This document shows, one piece after another, positions 1-8,832 of a stretch of 64,000 bases of DNA; position 1 is the stretch's first letter; every line of letters starts with the position of its first letter. The DNA lies in the NCBI GenBank assembly GCA_023426545.1, contig JAFAAN010000034.1, forward strand, positions 1 through 64,000, given 5' to 3'. The notes under the pieces were generated by a model. The model searched no databases. It had not been told where the DNA came from and saw nothing but the letters and a program-made list of their open reading frames with translations. A program made the position numbers and the translations under genes. The DNA comes from Pseudomonadota bacterium (GTDB lineage: Bacteria; Myxococcota; Myxococcia; Myxococcales; Myxococcaceae).

Positions 1-1
1 C

Positions 2-2191
2 AGCCTGGACGCGGCGCCGTTCGCGCAGTGCACCAGTCCCTACACCCCGGCGTCAATGCCAGCCGAAGGCATCCATACGTTGCAGGTGAGGGCGGTGGAC
101 GAGGCGGGCAACGTGGATGAGAGCCCCTCGATGCATTCCTGGATTGTGGATACAGTGCCGCCGGACACTCGTATCAGCCCCGACGCGCCTGTTCCTCCTC
201 GTACCCGGAACAATTCCCGTTCGGCTGTGTTTGGCTTTACATCGCCTGCGAATGACGTCGCACATTTCGAATGCAAGTTGGACGAGGATGGAGCCTCTCC
301 AGGGGACTGGGGGGAGTGCCCTGCCATCCATGTCCTCCACGACCTCACGGATGGCGCTTCGTATCTGCTCCAGGTGCGAGCCGTTGACCGGGCCGGGAAT
401 CTGGATCTGACGCCGGCCAGCCACCCGTGGATCGTGGACGTGACGCCGCCAGAGACTGTCATCACGTCGGGGCCCCAAGAGTTGACGAGTGATCTGGTCG
501 CGATTTTCCAGTTCGAGTCACCGAACCATTTCGACATCGACTTCTACGAGTGCAGCCTGGATGGGGCTCAGTTCACCGAGTGCGAGTCCGGCGTCAAGTT
601 CCAGATGGACGACGGGCTGCACAAGATGCTCATCCGCGCCGTGGACCTCGCAGGAAATTTGGATGACACGCCGGCCACACATGTCTGGAGAGTGAACTCC
701 GGCCCGGTGACGACTGAAATCAAGGCCCGTCCGGCGCCCCTCACCAATGACCCGGTGGCTCAGTTCGTCTTCACGTCGAACAAGGGAACGGTGTCGTTCA
801 AGTGCAGGGTCGACACCGTGTCGGAGGAGAAGAATTGTGGCTTCATTACGCCGGAGGACCGGGAGACGGCCCCACATATCGTCACTGTCGCTGATGGTAT
901 TCACACGATCAACGTCCACGCTGTGGACATGGACAACGGCGGGCGGGATGAAATCGGTGTTCCCTATACCTGGGTGGTGGATACCCGGCCTCCGGGACCG
1001 CCGACCATCACCTCTCCCTCGACCGAGTACATCAACACCACGGAGCCCGCCATTGTGGGGACGGCCCCGGAGCCAGGGACGGTGACGGTGTACCTTGGCG
1101 ACCTCAACGTCGGTCAGACGACGGTGACGGGCGCGCTCACCTGGGAGTTGCGCAACGTTCTCCTGGAGGAGCGGCAGTACGTCCTCCGCGCCACGTTGAC
1201 GGATAAGGCCCAGAACACAGGGGCACTGGGGGACTCGGAGCCCCGTATCTTCACCGTGGATGTCACCCCTCCGGACACCGCCATCACCAGTGGACCGCTT
1301 TCCTGGGGCCGCGAGCGGACCGTTACGTTTGAACTGGAGCACCTGCAAGAGGTGAACTTCGCTGCGTTCGAATGCAGCCTCGACGGCGAACCGTATCGGG
1401 AGTGCTCGACTCCGTACGTGGTCACGGTCACTCAGGAGGGCCCGCATGGCCTCCAGGTTCGTGCCAGGGACCTGGCTGGCAACGTGGACCTGAGCCCCGC
1501 CACCTATTCCTGGAACGTTGACTGGACGCCCCCGGAGACGACGATTGCCGAGAAGCCCGCCTTGTTCGACCGGTCGGAATCCGCCCAGTTCTCGTTCACT
1601 TCAAGTGAGTCGTTCGTCCGCTTCGAGTGCAGCCTGGATGGTTCGCCCTTCGGACCGTGCGACAACCCCGCGTCGTTCCCTGGCCTCTCGGAGGAGAGTC
1701 ACACGCTCCGGGTTCGTGCGATTGACAGCGTCGGGAACGTGGACGACTCACCGGACAGCTACACTTGGACGGTGGATCACACGCCGCCGGATATGCCGAC
1801 GCTGAGCGTTCCAGGGCCAGGGAGCGCGGTCGAGACGCGTACGCCTCAATTCCGAGGGAGCTCGCAGGGGGGGGCGAGCCAAGTCGTGGTGCTCGTGGAT
1901 GGCGTCGAGCGCGGGCGGGCACCCGTGGACAGCGCGGGACAGTGGCGGTTCACGGTGAGCGGGGCGCTACCTGACGGCGAGCACTCCGTGAGCATCTACG
2001 CGGTGGATCAGGCGGGCAATGAAAGCGCGCGGACCGCGCTCGTGGTCTTCCAGATCATCCCATCCACTGAAATCGACTCTCGAGGAGGCGGCCTGAGCTG
2101 CTCACTGGGAGGAAGTGGTCGCATGCCGCTCGCATCCCTGGGGCTCACGGCGGCCGCCCTGCTGGTTGCCCGTCGCAGGAGGAAGCCGTAG
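2..2191 (+). CDS. AgmC-like Ig-repeat surface protein with MYXO-CTERM tail (5' truncated)
   Basis: The reading frame is open to the left edge, so the N-terminus is missing; the first visible codons already encode a repeat (CSLDG/PF..C pattern). At least six repeats of about 95 residues follow. Each has the layout TPPDT.., FECSLDG, LQVRAVDxAGNxD, TWxVD. Two Ig-like modules of another type interrupt them (around residues 335-420 and 590-665, starting PPxxPT and carrying VYLGD or VLVDG). The tail has a Cys after a Gly/Ser stretch (SCSLGG), one hydrophobic helix and RRRRKP, the MYXO-CTERM sorting layout. This architecture matches the M. xanthus AgmC (adventurous gliding) family. It is probably an exported, cell-surface anchored adhesive or structural protein; a motility role is inferred only from the family. 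The family is clear, the exact orthologue is not. Confidence 0.85.
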   Translation, partial: SLDAAPFAQCTSPYTPASMPAEGIHTLQVRAVDEAGNVDESPSMHSWIVDTVPPDTRISPDAPVPPRTRNNSRSAVFGFTSPANDVAHFECKLDEDGASPGDWGECPAIHVLHDLTDGASYLLQVRAVDRAGNLDLTPASHPWIVDVTPPETVITSGPQELTSDLVAIFQFESPNHFDIDFYECSLDGAQFTECESGVKFQMDDGLHKMLIRAVDLAGNLDDTPATHVWRVNSGPVTTEIKARPAPLTNDPVAQFVFTSNKGTVSFKCRVDTVSEEKNCGFITPEDRETAPHIVTVADGIHTINVHAVDMDNGGRDEIGVPYTWVVDTRPPGPPTITSPSTEYINTTEPAIVGTAPEPGTVTVYLGDLNVGQTTVTGALTWELRNVLLEERQYVLRATLTDKAQNTGALGDSEPRIFTVDVTPPDTAITSGPLSWGRERTVTFELEHLQEVNFAAFECSLDGEPYRECSTPYVVTVTQEGPHGLQVRARDLAGNVDLSPATYSWNVDWTPPETTIAEKPALFDRSESAQFSFTSSESFVRFECSLDGSPFGPCDNPASFPGLSEESHTLRVRAIDSVGNVDDSPDSYTWTVDHTPPDMPTLSVPGPGSAVETRTPQFRGSSQGGASQVVVLVDGVERGRAPVDSAGQWRFTVSGALPDGEHSVSIYAVDQAGNESARTALVVFQIIPSTEIDSRGGGLSCSLGGSGRMPLASLGLTAAALLVARRRRKP

Positions 2192-2247
2192 GAGGGTTCC
2201 GGGCCCGGGATGGAACGTCGAACTGCCGCCGTTGAGGGATTGCATGC

Positions 2248-2276
2248 TTGCTTCGGCGGGGAACTTCGGCTACTTG
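2248..2276 (+). promoter_or_regulatory. Candidate sigma-70 promoter of tRNA-Arg
   Basis: TTGCTT, a 17-bp spacer and TACTTG. Transcription would start near 2283, about 16 bases before the mature tRNA. The -35 is reasonable and the -10 is weak (TAxxxT is not met), so this is a position-supported guess. Confidence 0.35.
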
Positions 2277-2298
2277 TGCCCCGCCGTTCGGGCAGTCT

Positions 2299-2372
<74 letters not shown>

Positions 2373-2379
2373 CAGAGAT

Positions 2380-2424
2380 AAAGGCCCGGAACCGAGGGAG
2401 CTCTCCTTCTGGTTTCGGGCCTTT
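2380..2424 (+). terminator. Terminator hairpin after tRNA-Arg
   Basis: AAAGGCCCGGAACC pairs with GGTTTCGGGCCTTT over 14 positions, with one G-U pair, around a 17-base loop. It lies 7 bases after the tRNA and the right arm ends in CCTTT, so it is a plausible intrinsic terminator. Confidence 0.75.
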
Positions 2425-2603
2425 GCCTTTCCCGTGCCGGGTGCTGACTTCCAAGCGGGCTGTATCGGCTGGGTTCGCACCAGCGGTGTCCGGGTTCACC
2501 CAATCATCAGGTCTGGTGGGCTCCTGTAGAGTTCACGCTCATTCGTCAGGTGGCGAGGCCCTCTGGGGGGACCCGCTTCTGGAAAGAGGGAGCGACGAGC
2601 GTG

Positions 2604-4085
2604 ATGCACCGTATCGGGCCGAAGGCTTGGTTCCTGTTGCTGGTGGTGGGGCTCTCGGCATGTGGTGGAGGGGATGGACCCACGCCTGAGCCAAGGCCTG
2701 GGGTGCCGGGCGCGCCTCGAAACGTAACGGCGATCCCGGGAGACACTCAGGCCACGGTGAGCTGGTTGGCTCCCGAGGACGAGGGTGCCAGTCCCATCCA
2801 AGGCTATGTGGTGCGCGCCTTGCTCGAGGGGGTGGTCGCCCAGAGCCAGGAGGGCACGGGCACGGCGCTGACACTCACGGGGCTGACCAACGGCGAGGTG
2901 TATACGTTGGTCGTCGTGGCCACCAACGCGCAGGGAGAGGGGCGTGCTTCCACTCCCCTGGAAGGGGTCACGCCCCGGGTGATTCCAGGTGCGCCGCGTG
3001 AGGTTTCCGCGATGCCGGGCGCAGGAAGCGCGGAGGTGTCCTGGCTCCCACCAGAGGACACGGGCATGCCCATCATCGGGTACACCGTCACCATCCGTCA
3101 GGGGGAGACGGTGGTGGCGACGGTTGCGTCCACGGAGCCGCAGGTGACTGTCTCAGGGCTCACGAATGGGACGGACTACCTGGTCTCCGTGGCGGCCTCC
3201 AATTCGGTGGTGTCCGGACCGGAGTCCGCGCCCGTGGCCGTGACACCGGTGTCGGTGCCTGGCGCGCCACGCGTGGTGGTGTCGAGCAGGACCGAGACAT
3301 CGCTCACCTTCGTGTGGTTTCCGGAAGACACGGGGGGAAGCCCGATTACGGGCTACCGGGTCGTCCTGCGTGAGGGGGACACCGTGGTGCAAACGGCGGA
3401 CACGACGGAGACTCGGTACTGGTTCCGGAATCTGACCACCAGCACCCCGTACCGTTTCTCGGTGGTTGCCATCAACGCACTGGGGGAAGGTGTTCCCGCG
3501 GAGTTCCTTCCGCAGCGGCCTTGCGGGCTTCCTGACGCGCCTACCCGGCCAAAGGTCGTTTCGGCGGATGGGCAGTTCACCTTCACCTGGGTCGCACCGC
3601 TGAACACTCGCGGCTGTCCCGTCTTGGACTATCAGGTTCAGATCACCCCGGTGGAAGCGGGAACGCCTGACTGGATAGCGCGGACGACGGAGCCGCGCAT
3701 CGTGGCGACGGGCTTCCAGAATGGAGTGCTCTATTCGCTGACGGTCAGCGCGCAAAACGAGGCGGGTTTGAGCGACCCGGCCGAGACGCGCTCGCGTCCG
3801 ACTCCCGTGCCTGGTGCACCGGTCGACTTCACGGCGCAGGCCATCGAGGGGATGGTGTACCTGTCATGGAAGCGGCCAACCGCCAACAACGAGCTTGTGT
3901 CGGTCTATGGCCTGACAGTCCAATCCGAGCACGGCGAGGAGCTGCGCTATATAGGGGGCCATGAAGTGGAGCAGTGGCTCGAGGGCCTGACCTACGGAAC
4001 GCTGTATACGTTCTCCCTGTACGCCGAGAACCACGTGGGGATTGGACCGTCGGTGTCCGCGCAAGTCACGCCCGTGGCACCCTGA
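2604..4085 (+). CDS. Lipoprotein with five fibronectin type III domains
   Basis: The ATG at 2604 is chosen because it places a lipoprotein signal at the N-terminus: basic MHRIGPK, hydrophobic FLLLVVG, lipobox LSAC with lipidated Cys20. An AG-rich ribosome site (AGAGGGAG) lies about 10 bases upstream. A start at 2550 would add 18 residues that break the signal. After a short Gly/Pro linker come five FN3 domains beginning near residues 33, 127, 218, 309 and 402. Each starts PGAPxxV or PDAP and contains a TVSW/TFTW strand, GYxV and LTNGTxY. There is no enzymatic domain, so it is probably an outer-membrane anchored adhesion or binding protein. It is flanked by the tRNA terminator and a bidirectional hairpin, making it a monocistron. 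Confidence 0.85.
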   Translation: MHRIGPKAWFLLLVVGLSACGGGDGPTPEPRPGVPGAPRNVTAIPGDTQATVSWLAPEDEGASPIQGYVVRALLEGVVAQSQEGTGTALTLTGLTNGEVYTLVVVATNAQGEGRASTPLEGVTPRVIPGAPREVSAMPGAGSAEVSWLPPEDTGMPIIGYTVTIRQGETVVATVASTEPQVTVSGLTNGTDYLVSVAASNSVVSGPESAPVAVTPVSVPGAPRVVVSSRTETSLTFVWFPEDTGGSPITGYRVVLREGDTVVQTADTTETRYWFRNLTTSTPYRFSVVAINALGEGVPAEFLPQRPCGLPDAPTRPKVVSADGQFTFTWVAPLNTRGCPVLDYQVQITPVEAGTPDWIARTTEPRIVATGFQNGVLYSLTVSAQNEAGLSDPAETRSRPTPVPGAPVDFTAQAIEGMVYLSWKRPTANNELVSVYGLTVQSEHGEELRYIGGHEVEQWLEGLTYGTLYTFSLYAENHVGIGPSVSAQVTPVAP

Positions 4086-4110
4086 GCCTTTGGCCTCCGG
4101 AGCCAAAGGC
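4086..4110. terminator. Bidirectional terminator hairpin identical to the tRNA-Arg anticodon arm
   Basis: A perfect 9-bp stem GCCTTTGGC/GCCAAAGGC encloses the loop CTCCGGA. It sits between the convergent lipoprotein gene and the CNNM gene, the expected place for a shared terminator. Twenty-three bases (4090-4112) are identical to 2326-2348 inside the tRNA-Arg gene. Confidence 0.7.
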
Positions 4111-4123
4111 CGGGGGCCAGGCC

Positions 4124-5404
4124 TCACGCCTCCACGGGCGCTCGCTGGGGCAGGTGGAAGCGGACGGTGCGCACGCGGCGTGGGGTGGACTCGATGACTT
4201 CCAGGATGAGTCCTCCCTCCGCCTGCACCTTGGTGCCCGGCTCGGGGATGGCGCCTCCGGACAGGGCGATGCACAGGCCGGCGACCGTGGCGTAGTCCTG
4301 GTCCTCGTCCAGGTCCAGGTCCAGCGCCCGGTTGACGTCGCGGATGCTCGTGGTGCCGAGCACCAGCGCGGTGCCCGGGCCGTCGCGTTTCACCCATTCC
4401 TCGGGGGTCTCCGTCTCGCTGAGGATGTCGCCCACCAGCTCCTCCACGAGGTCTTCGATCGTCACGAGCCCCACCACGCCACCGCGCTCGTCCACCACCA
4501 CCGCGAGCTGCATGCGCCGCTTCTGCAGCTCCTTCAGCGCGTCCATGGCCCGCATCGTCTCCACGACGAAGAAGGGGGGGCGCATCACGTCCTCGAGGAT
4601 GATGAGGTTGCCCTCCCAGGCCACCCCCAGCAGGTCCTTGGCGATGACGTAGCCGACGATGTTGTCCAGCGAGCCCTCGTACACCGGCATGCGCGAGTGG
4701 CCGCCCTCCAGCAGCACGCGGCGGATCTCCTCCGGGCTGGAGTGCCGCCGCAGGGCCACCATCTCGTCCCGGGGCACCGACAGCTCGCCCACCGTCACGT
4801 CGCCCATCTCGAAGGCGCGTGACGCGATCTCGCCGGCGTGAGGGTCCAGCGTGCCCTGCTTCGCCGCCTCCTCCACCAGTTGCTGGAGCTCCTCGGCCGA
4901 CAGGCGGCCCTCGGTGAAGTTGGTCCGGTCACCGAACAGGCGCAGCACGACGTTGGAGCTGGCGGTGAGGAACCACACCACCGGCTGCATCAACCAGGAC
5001 AGGCCACGCAGCGGGCGGCCGATGAGCAGCGCGTAGCGCTCTCCGGCGCGCAGCGCGAGCGACTTGGGCACCAGCTCGCCCAGCACCAGCGACAGGTACG
5101 ACACGAAGGCCACGACGCCGGCCAGGGCGACCTCATTCGCCCGTTGCTCCGGCACGCCGAACCCGCTGATGACGTCCCCCAGGCGGGTGGCCATGCTCGC
5201 GCCACCGAAGGCGGCCGCCGTGGCGCCGATGACCGTGATGCCAATCTGCACCGTGGCGAGAAACCGCTCGGGGTTTCCGCGCAGGGCCTCCACCGCTTTC
5301 GCGGAGGCGCTGCCTTGCTCAATCAGTTCCTTCAGTCGCGTCCGGCGGACGGAGATGATGGCGAGCTCCGCGCCTGCGAAGATGCCATTGGCCAGGACCA
5401 GCAA
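4124..5404 (-). CDS. CNNM/HlyC-CorC family membrane protein (DUF21-CBS-CorC)
   Basis: An inner-membrane protein of the hemolysin C/CorC-CNNM family, linked in other bacteria to Mg2+/Co2+ or Na+ transport. The DUF21 membrane domain covers about residues 1-190 (NGIFAGAELAIIS, then several hydrophobic helices). A CBS pair covers about 205-330 (VPRDEM, GHSRMPVYEG, VDERGG) and the C-terminal CorC_HlyC domain about 340-425. The coordinates use a TTG at 5404, but this cuts the first helix. The frame stays open to 5434, and TELLIILLLVLANG is the family's usual N-terminus. The only strong ribosome site (GAGAGGAGG) lies just before an ATT (5434) and ATC (5431) with no ATG/GTG, so the true start is probably one of these rare codons. 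Substrate unknown. Confidence 0.88.
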   Translation of the reverse strand: MLVLANGIFAGAELAIISVRRTRLKELIEQGSASAKAVEALRGNPERFLATVQIGITVIGATAAAFGGASMATRLGDVISGFGVPEQRANEVALAGVVAFVSYLSLVLGELVPKSLALRAGERYALLIGRPLRGLSWLMQPVVWFLTASSNVVLRLFGDRTNFTEGRLSAEELQQLVEEAAKQGTLDPHAGEIASRAFEMGDVTVGELSVPRDEMVALRRHSSPEEIRRVLLEGGHSRMPVYEGSLDNIVGYVIAKDLLGVAWEGNLIILEDVMRPPFFVVETMRAMDALKELQKRRMQLAVVVDERGGVVGLVTIEDLVEELVGDILSETETPEEWVKRDGPGTALVLGTTSIRDVNRALDLDLDEDQDYATVAGLCIALSGGAIPEPGTKVQAEGGLILEVIESTPRRVRTVRFHLPQRAPVEA

Positions 5405-5482
5405 CAGGATGATGAGAAGCTCAGTGACGATAATGGCCCTCCTCTCAGGGGCCCTCTACCCTATACGCCGGAGGCTGGCTGC

Positions 5483-5863
5483 TCACTCACCAAGTGACTG
5501 CAAGAGGAGTGACAGTTGGTCGCGGCTCGCACCTTTTGGCAGGTAGTAGTGCGGCCCGGAGAGCAGGGCGCTGCCTACATCCTGCGCCGCCGCCGAGGTC
5601 AGGAATACGATGCGGGGCTGGCGTCCGCGCGGCAGGCGCTCGACGACTTCCAGGCCCGACATTCCCGGCATGTTGAGGTCCAGCAGCATCACGCCGTAGC
5701 GGCCGCCGCGCCTCAACGTCTCCAGGGCCTCCGACCCATCCGAGGCCTCGGTCGTCTCGTAGCCGAGCTCCTCCAGGCTGATCCGCAGGAATTCCCTCCA
5801 GTCCGCGTCGTCATCGACGACCAGGACCCTTCTTGCGCCGTTGTTCGTTGCCAGTCGCGCCAA
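5483..5863 (-). CDS. Single-domain response regulator (CheY-like receiver)
   Basis: A 126-residue protein consisting only of a receiver domain. It has acidic pocket VVDDD (17-19), phosphoacceptor Asp62 in LLDLNMPG, the Thr/Ser of FLTSA, and Lys in LPKG. There is no output domain. The start chosen is a TTG at 5863 giving MARLATNNGARRVLVV, because GGGGGAGGA stands 5 bases upstream; longer starts add a non-conserved Arg/Pro-rich tail. It lies 120 bp downstream of the glycosyltransferase gene on the same strand. No cognate kinase is adjacent. The partner is unknown; in myxobacteria such stand-alone receivers often serve phosphorelays. Confidence 0.85.
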   Translation of the reverse strand: MARLATNNGARRVLVVDDDADWREFLRISLEELGYETTEASDGSEALETLRRGGRYGVMLLDLNMPGMSGLEVVERLPRGRQPRIVFLTSAAAQDVGSALLSGPHYYLPKGASRDQLSLLLQSLGE

Positions 5864-5983
5864 ACGTCCTCCCCCGACAGGAGTTGAACGCGGCTGGAGG
5901 GCCCGGTCATTCACGGCGAGCGATGATGTCGCGCACGCCATTCGGCCATGCTGGCGGGCCCTGGGAGGGCGGCCCCTGGGGCG

Positions 5984-7192
5984 TCAGCCGACGAGCGCGC
6001 GGTCGCCGCGGGGCAGGGCCTGGGGCGCCTCCAGGTCCGACGCCTGGAGGGGCACCAGCCGGGTGCCTCGGCCGACGCGCAGCCGGGTGCCGCGCCAGCT
6101 CACCGTCCGGGAGAAGAGCGCGTACACCCACGCGGCGAAGAGCAGGGCGTCCTTCGCGAACACCGCGGGCACCGCGTCCCAGGTCAGCGGCTGGGGCCGC
6201 AGCGCGCGCACCGTGGCCAGGTCCACCGCCACCTTGCACAGGGCCACGCCCAGGCAGAGGGCCGCGGCCAGGGGCGACGGAGCGAGCAGCGCCCCCAGCA
6301 GGGCCAGCGGCGCGGGGTTGAGCAGGGCCTGCGCGACGTACGTGCCCGGCGACACGGCGGTGCGGTGGATGACGCTCCAGCGGAGGTAGCGCCGGAAGAA
6401 GGAGGGGACGCTCTTGCGCAGCGAGACGTTGAAGACCGGCGTGCGCGCCACCACCACGCGCCGGCCCAGCTTGCGCGTCACCCACTGGCCGATGACGAAG
6501 TCCTCCGCCAGCACGTCCTTCACAGAGAAGAAGCCGCCCAGCGCCTCCACGTCCTCGCGGCGCAGCGCCATGGACTTGCCCACCACGATGTCCTGGCCCG
6601 CGGCGCGCTTGGCGGCGATCATCCCCGCCGCCGCGCTGGCGCCCAGGTGCAGGTTGTCCAGGAGCGAGCCGAAGGTGCGCTCCCCCACGCCCGTCACCGG
6701 GTGCGTGACGCAGCCCACCTCCGGGTTCTCGAACGCCTGGGCGATCTCCTCCAGGTAGCCCGGCGCCACGCGCGTGTTGCTGTCGCTGATGACGAGCAGG
6801 TCGAAGCGCGCCCGGTCGGCGAGGGTGATGAGCTGGTTCACCTTCGGGTTGCGGCCCGGTTCGCCCTCCTGGACTTCCAGGCGCATGACGTGGGGCCAGC
6901 GGGCGACCGCGGCCCGGGCCACGGCGAAGGCGGCGTCGCGGGCGTCCTTGACGCCGAGCACCACCTCGTAGGCGCCCGCGTAGTCCAGGGCGGCGAACTG
7001 CGCGAGGTTGGCTTCCAGGTCGTCATCCACGCCGCACAGTGGCTTGAGGATGGAGATGCCGGGCCGCGCGCCGCCGGGACGCGTGGCGGGTGGCGCGTCT
7101 CGTCGGTGGCGCAGCACCAGCGTGAGCTGGGCGGTGAGGACGAGCAGTCCGAAGCAGGCGGCGAGCAGCAGGATGTTCGAGGCGAGCAGCAT
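5984..7192 (-). CDS. Ceramide-glucosyltransferase-like GT (GT21/HpnI type)
   Basis: A 402-residue membrane GT-A enzyme. An N-terminal helix (ILLLAACFGLLVLTAQL) is followed by a catalytic domain with the family's motifs in order: KPLCGVDDDLEANL, SDSN (metal-binding DxD-like), EDFVIG (catalytic Asp) and RRYLRW, the (Q/R)xxRW acceptor/donor motif. C-terminal hydrophobic helices follow at about 300-365. This set is typical of ceramide glucosyltransferases and of hopanoid HpnI. It should add a sugar to a ceramide or similar lipid at the cytoplasmic face of the inner membrane. It follows phoU on the same strand after 138 bp, suggesting a link with phosphate limitation (inference). Lipid acceptor and sugar cannot be told from sequence. 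Confidence 0.85.
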   Translation of the reverse strand: MLLASNILLLAACFGLLVLTAQLTLVLRHRRDAPPATRPGGARPGISILKPLCGVDDDLEANLAQFAALDYAGAYEVVLGVKDARDAAFAVARAAVARWPHVMRLEVQEGEPGRNPKVNQLITLADRARFDLLVISDSNTRVAPGYLEEIAQAFENPEVGCVTHPVTGVGERTFGSLLDNLHLGASAAAGMIAAKRAAGQDIVVGKSMALRREDVEALGGFFSVKDVLAEDFVIGQWVTRKLGRRVVVARTPVFNVSLRKSVPSFFRRYLRWSVIHRTAVSPGTYVAQALLNPAPLALLGALLAPSPLAAALCLGVALCKVAVDLATVRALRPQPLTWDAVPAVFAKDALLFAAWVYALFSRTVSWRGTRLRVGRGTRLVPLQASDLEAPQALPRGDRALVG

Positions 7193-7330
7193 TCGCGGGC
7201 GTTCCCCGGGGCCGGTGCGCCGTCATGGCGCGACCACGGTGGGCACGCTAGAGGCCCTCCACGTCAGCCCCGCGGAGCGGGCGGGGCGGGCCGGGCAATT
7301 CGCGGTGACGAGACGGTGAAGCGGCCCCGG

Positions 7331-8017
7331 CTATTCGGCGAGGTTGCGGCTCCGCGGGTGGCGGATGTCCTTGCCGCGCACCATGTAGACGACCATCTCC
7401 GCCACGTTCAACGCGTGGTCGCCAATGCGCTCCAGGTGCTTGGCGATGAACATCAGCGCCGTGGCGCGGCGGATGTTCCGCGAGTCCTCCATCATGTACG
7501 CGAGGAGCTCGTTGAAGATCTTGAGGAAGAGGGCGTCCAGCAGGTCGTCGCCGCGGAGCACCTCCTCGGCCTTGGTGACGTCGCCGGAGACGAAGGCGTC
7601 CAGGGACATCTTCACCTGCCGCTGCGCCAGCTCCGCCAGCCGGGGCGTGTCCACATAGGGCGCCAGCGGGGGGACCTGGTTCAGGTCCATGGAGCGCTCG
7701 GCGATGTTGACCGCGAGGTCCCCGATGCGCTCCAGGTCGGTGACGATCTTCAGCGCCGTGGTGATGAGGCGCAGGTCGCTGGCGGCGGGCTGGCGCAGCG
7801 CCAGGATCTTGCGGCACAGCTCGTCAATCTCCACCTCCAGGCGGTTTACGTCGTTGTCGGCGGCGACGACCCGCTCGGCCAAGGCGCTGTCGCGGTCGGT
7901 GAGCGCCTTCATGCTCTGGGCGATGAGGCCCTCCACCTTCGCGCCGATCGCGAGGAGCTTCTCGCGCAGGTCGCGCAGGTCCGCCTCGAAGGCCTTGTCG
8001 GTGTGCGTTGACGGCAT
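7331..8017 (-). CDS. phoU: PhoU, phosphate signalling protein
   Basis: A 228-residue cytoplasmic protein with two PhoU repeats of three helices each. The metal-binding style motifs are present: ERxxDLAVNIAE in repeat 1 and ERIGDHALNVAE in repeat 2. The start at 8017 (MPSTHTDKAFEADLR) gives normal family length; upstream codons are Arg/Pro-rich and non-conserved. PhoU connects Pst transporter activity with the PhoR kinase and shuts down the Pho response when phosphate is plentiful. It is the last gene of the pst operon, 25 bp after pstB. No PhoR is encoded next to it; the nearest PhoR-like kinase is at 20948-22309. Confidence 0.95.
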   Translation of the reverse strand: MPSTHTDKAFEADLRDLREKLLAIGAKVEGLIAQSMKALTDRDSALAERVVAADNDVNRLEVEIDELCRKILALRQPAASDLRLITTALKIVTDLERIGDLAVNIAERSMDLNQVPPLAPYVDTPRLAELAQRQVKMSLDAFVSGDVTKAEEVLRGDDLLDALFLKIFNELLAYMMEDSRNIRRATALMFIAKHLERIGDHALNVAEMVVYMVRGKDIRHPRSRNLAE

Positions 8018-8042
8018 GTGTCCGGTCCCCTTTTTCTTCCAA

Positions 8043-8819
8043 TCACCCGAACTTGCCGGTGACGTAGTCCTCGGTGCGCTTCTCTCGCGGGTTGGTGAAG
8101 ATCTGCTCGGTGGGGCCGCATTCCACCAGCTCACCCATGTAGAAGAAAGCCGTGCGGTCGCTGACGCGCGCGGCCTGCTGCATGTTGTGGGTGACGATGG
8201 CGATGGTGTACGTCGACTTCAGCTCGTGGATGAGCTCCTCGATCTTCGCGGTGGCGATGGGGTCCAGCGCGCTGGCGGGCTCGTCCATCAACAGCACCTC
8301 CGGCTCCACGGCCATCGCGCGGGCGATGCACAGGCGCTGCTGCTGGCCGCCGGACAGGCCCAGGGCGCTCTCGTCGAGCCGGTCCTTCACCTCGTCCCAG
8401 AGCGCGGCGCCCCGCAGGGACTTCTCCACGCGGACGGCCAGCTCCGCCTTGTCCTTCAACCCGCCCACGCGCAGGCCGTAGGCCACGTTCTCGAAGATGC
8501 TCTTGGGGAAGGGGTTGGACTTCTGGAACACCATGCCCACGCGGCGGCGCAGGTCCACCACGTCCACCGTCCGGTCATGGATGTCCGTGCCATCCAGCAG
8601 GATGGTGCCGGAGTGCGAGGTGCCGGAGATGAGGTCGTTCATCCGGTTGAGCGAGCGGAGGAACGTGGACTTCCCGCAGCCGGAGGGGCCGATGAGCGCC
8701 GTCACCCGGCGGTCGAGGATGGCCAGGGACACCTTGTGGATGGCCGTCTTGGGGCCGTAGCGCAGGGTGAGCTCTTGAGCCTCCATCTTCGCGCGCGGGT
8801 TCTGGGGTTGGAGGGACAT
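8043..8819 (-). CDS. pstB: Phosphate ABC transporter ATP-binding protein PstB
   Basis: A 258-residue ABC ATPase energising phosphate import. Walker A is GPSGCGKST (about 44-52), the signature is LSGGQQQRL, Walker B is VLLMDEPASALDP, and the switch His lies in TIAIVTHNM. The fingerprint LNRMNDL after Walker A and the C-terminus ENPREKRTEDYVTGKFG-like ending are PstB-specific. The start at 8819 (MSLQPQNPR) matches family length; an ATG three codons upstream (8828) is equally possible. It follows pstA by only a few bases, so translation is probably coupled. The membrane partners PstC and PstA are upstream and PhoU is downstream. Confidence 0.96.
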   Translation of the reverse strand: MSLQPQNPRAKMEAQELTLRYGPKTAIHKVSLAILDRRVTALIGPSGCGKSTFLRSLNRMNDLISGTSHSGTILLDGTDIHDRTVDVVDLRRRVGMVFQKSNPFPKSIFENVAYGLRVGGLKDKAELAVRVEKSLRGAALWDEVKDRLDESALGLSGGQQQRLCIARAMAVEPEVLLMDEPASALDPIATAKIEELIHELKSTYTIAIVTHNMQQAARVSDRTAFFYMGELVECGPTEQIFTNPREKRTEDYVTGKFG

Positions 8820-8832
8820 GGCAGGCATACCG

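Noticed and set aside
1..2191. Tandem repeats in the first gene as a CRISPR or satellite array
   Set aside because: The repeats are protein domains of about 95 residues with diverged codons, not near-identical DNA repeats with spacers.
7193..7330. Pho box upstream of the glycosyltransferase
   Set aside because: No pair of CTGTCAT-like repeats at 11-bp spacing was found in this gap, so direct PhoB control cannot be claimed.
5948..8011. Plus-strand open frame of 687 codons across the GT and phoU genes
   Set aside because: It crosses two well-supported minus-strand genes and their spacer, with no recognisable domain.
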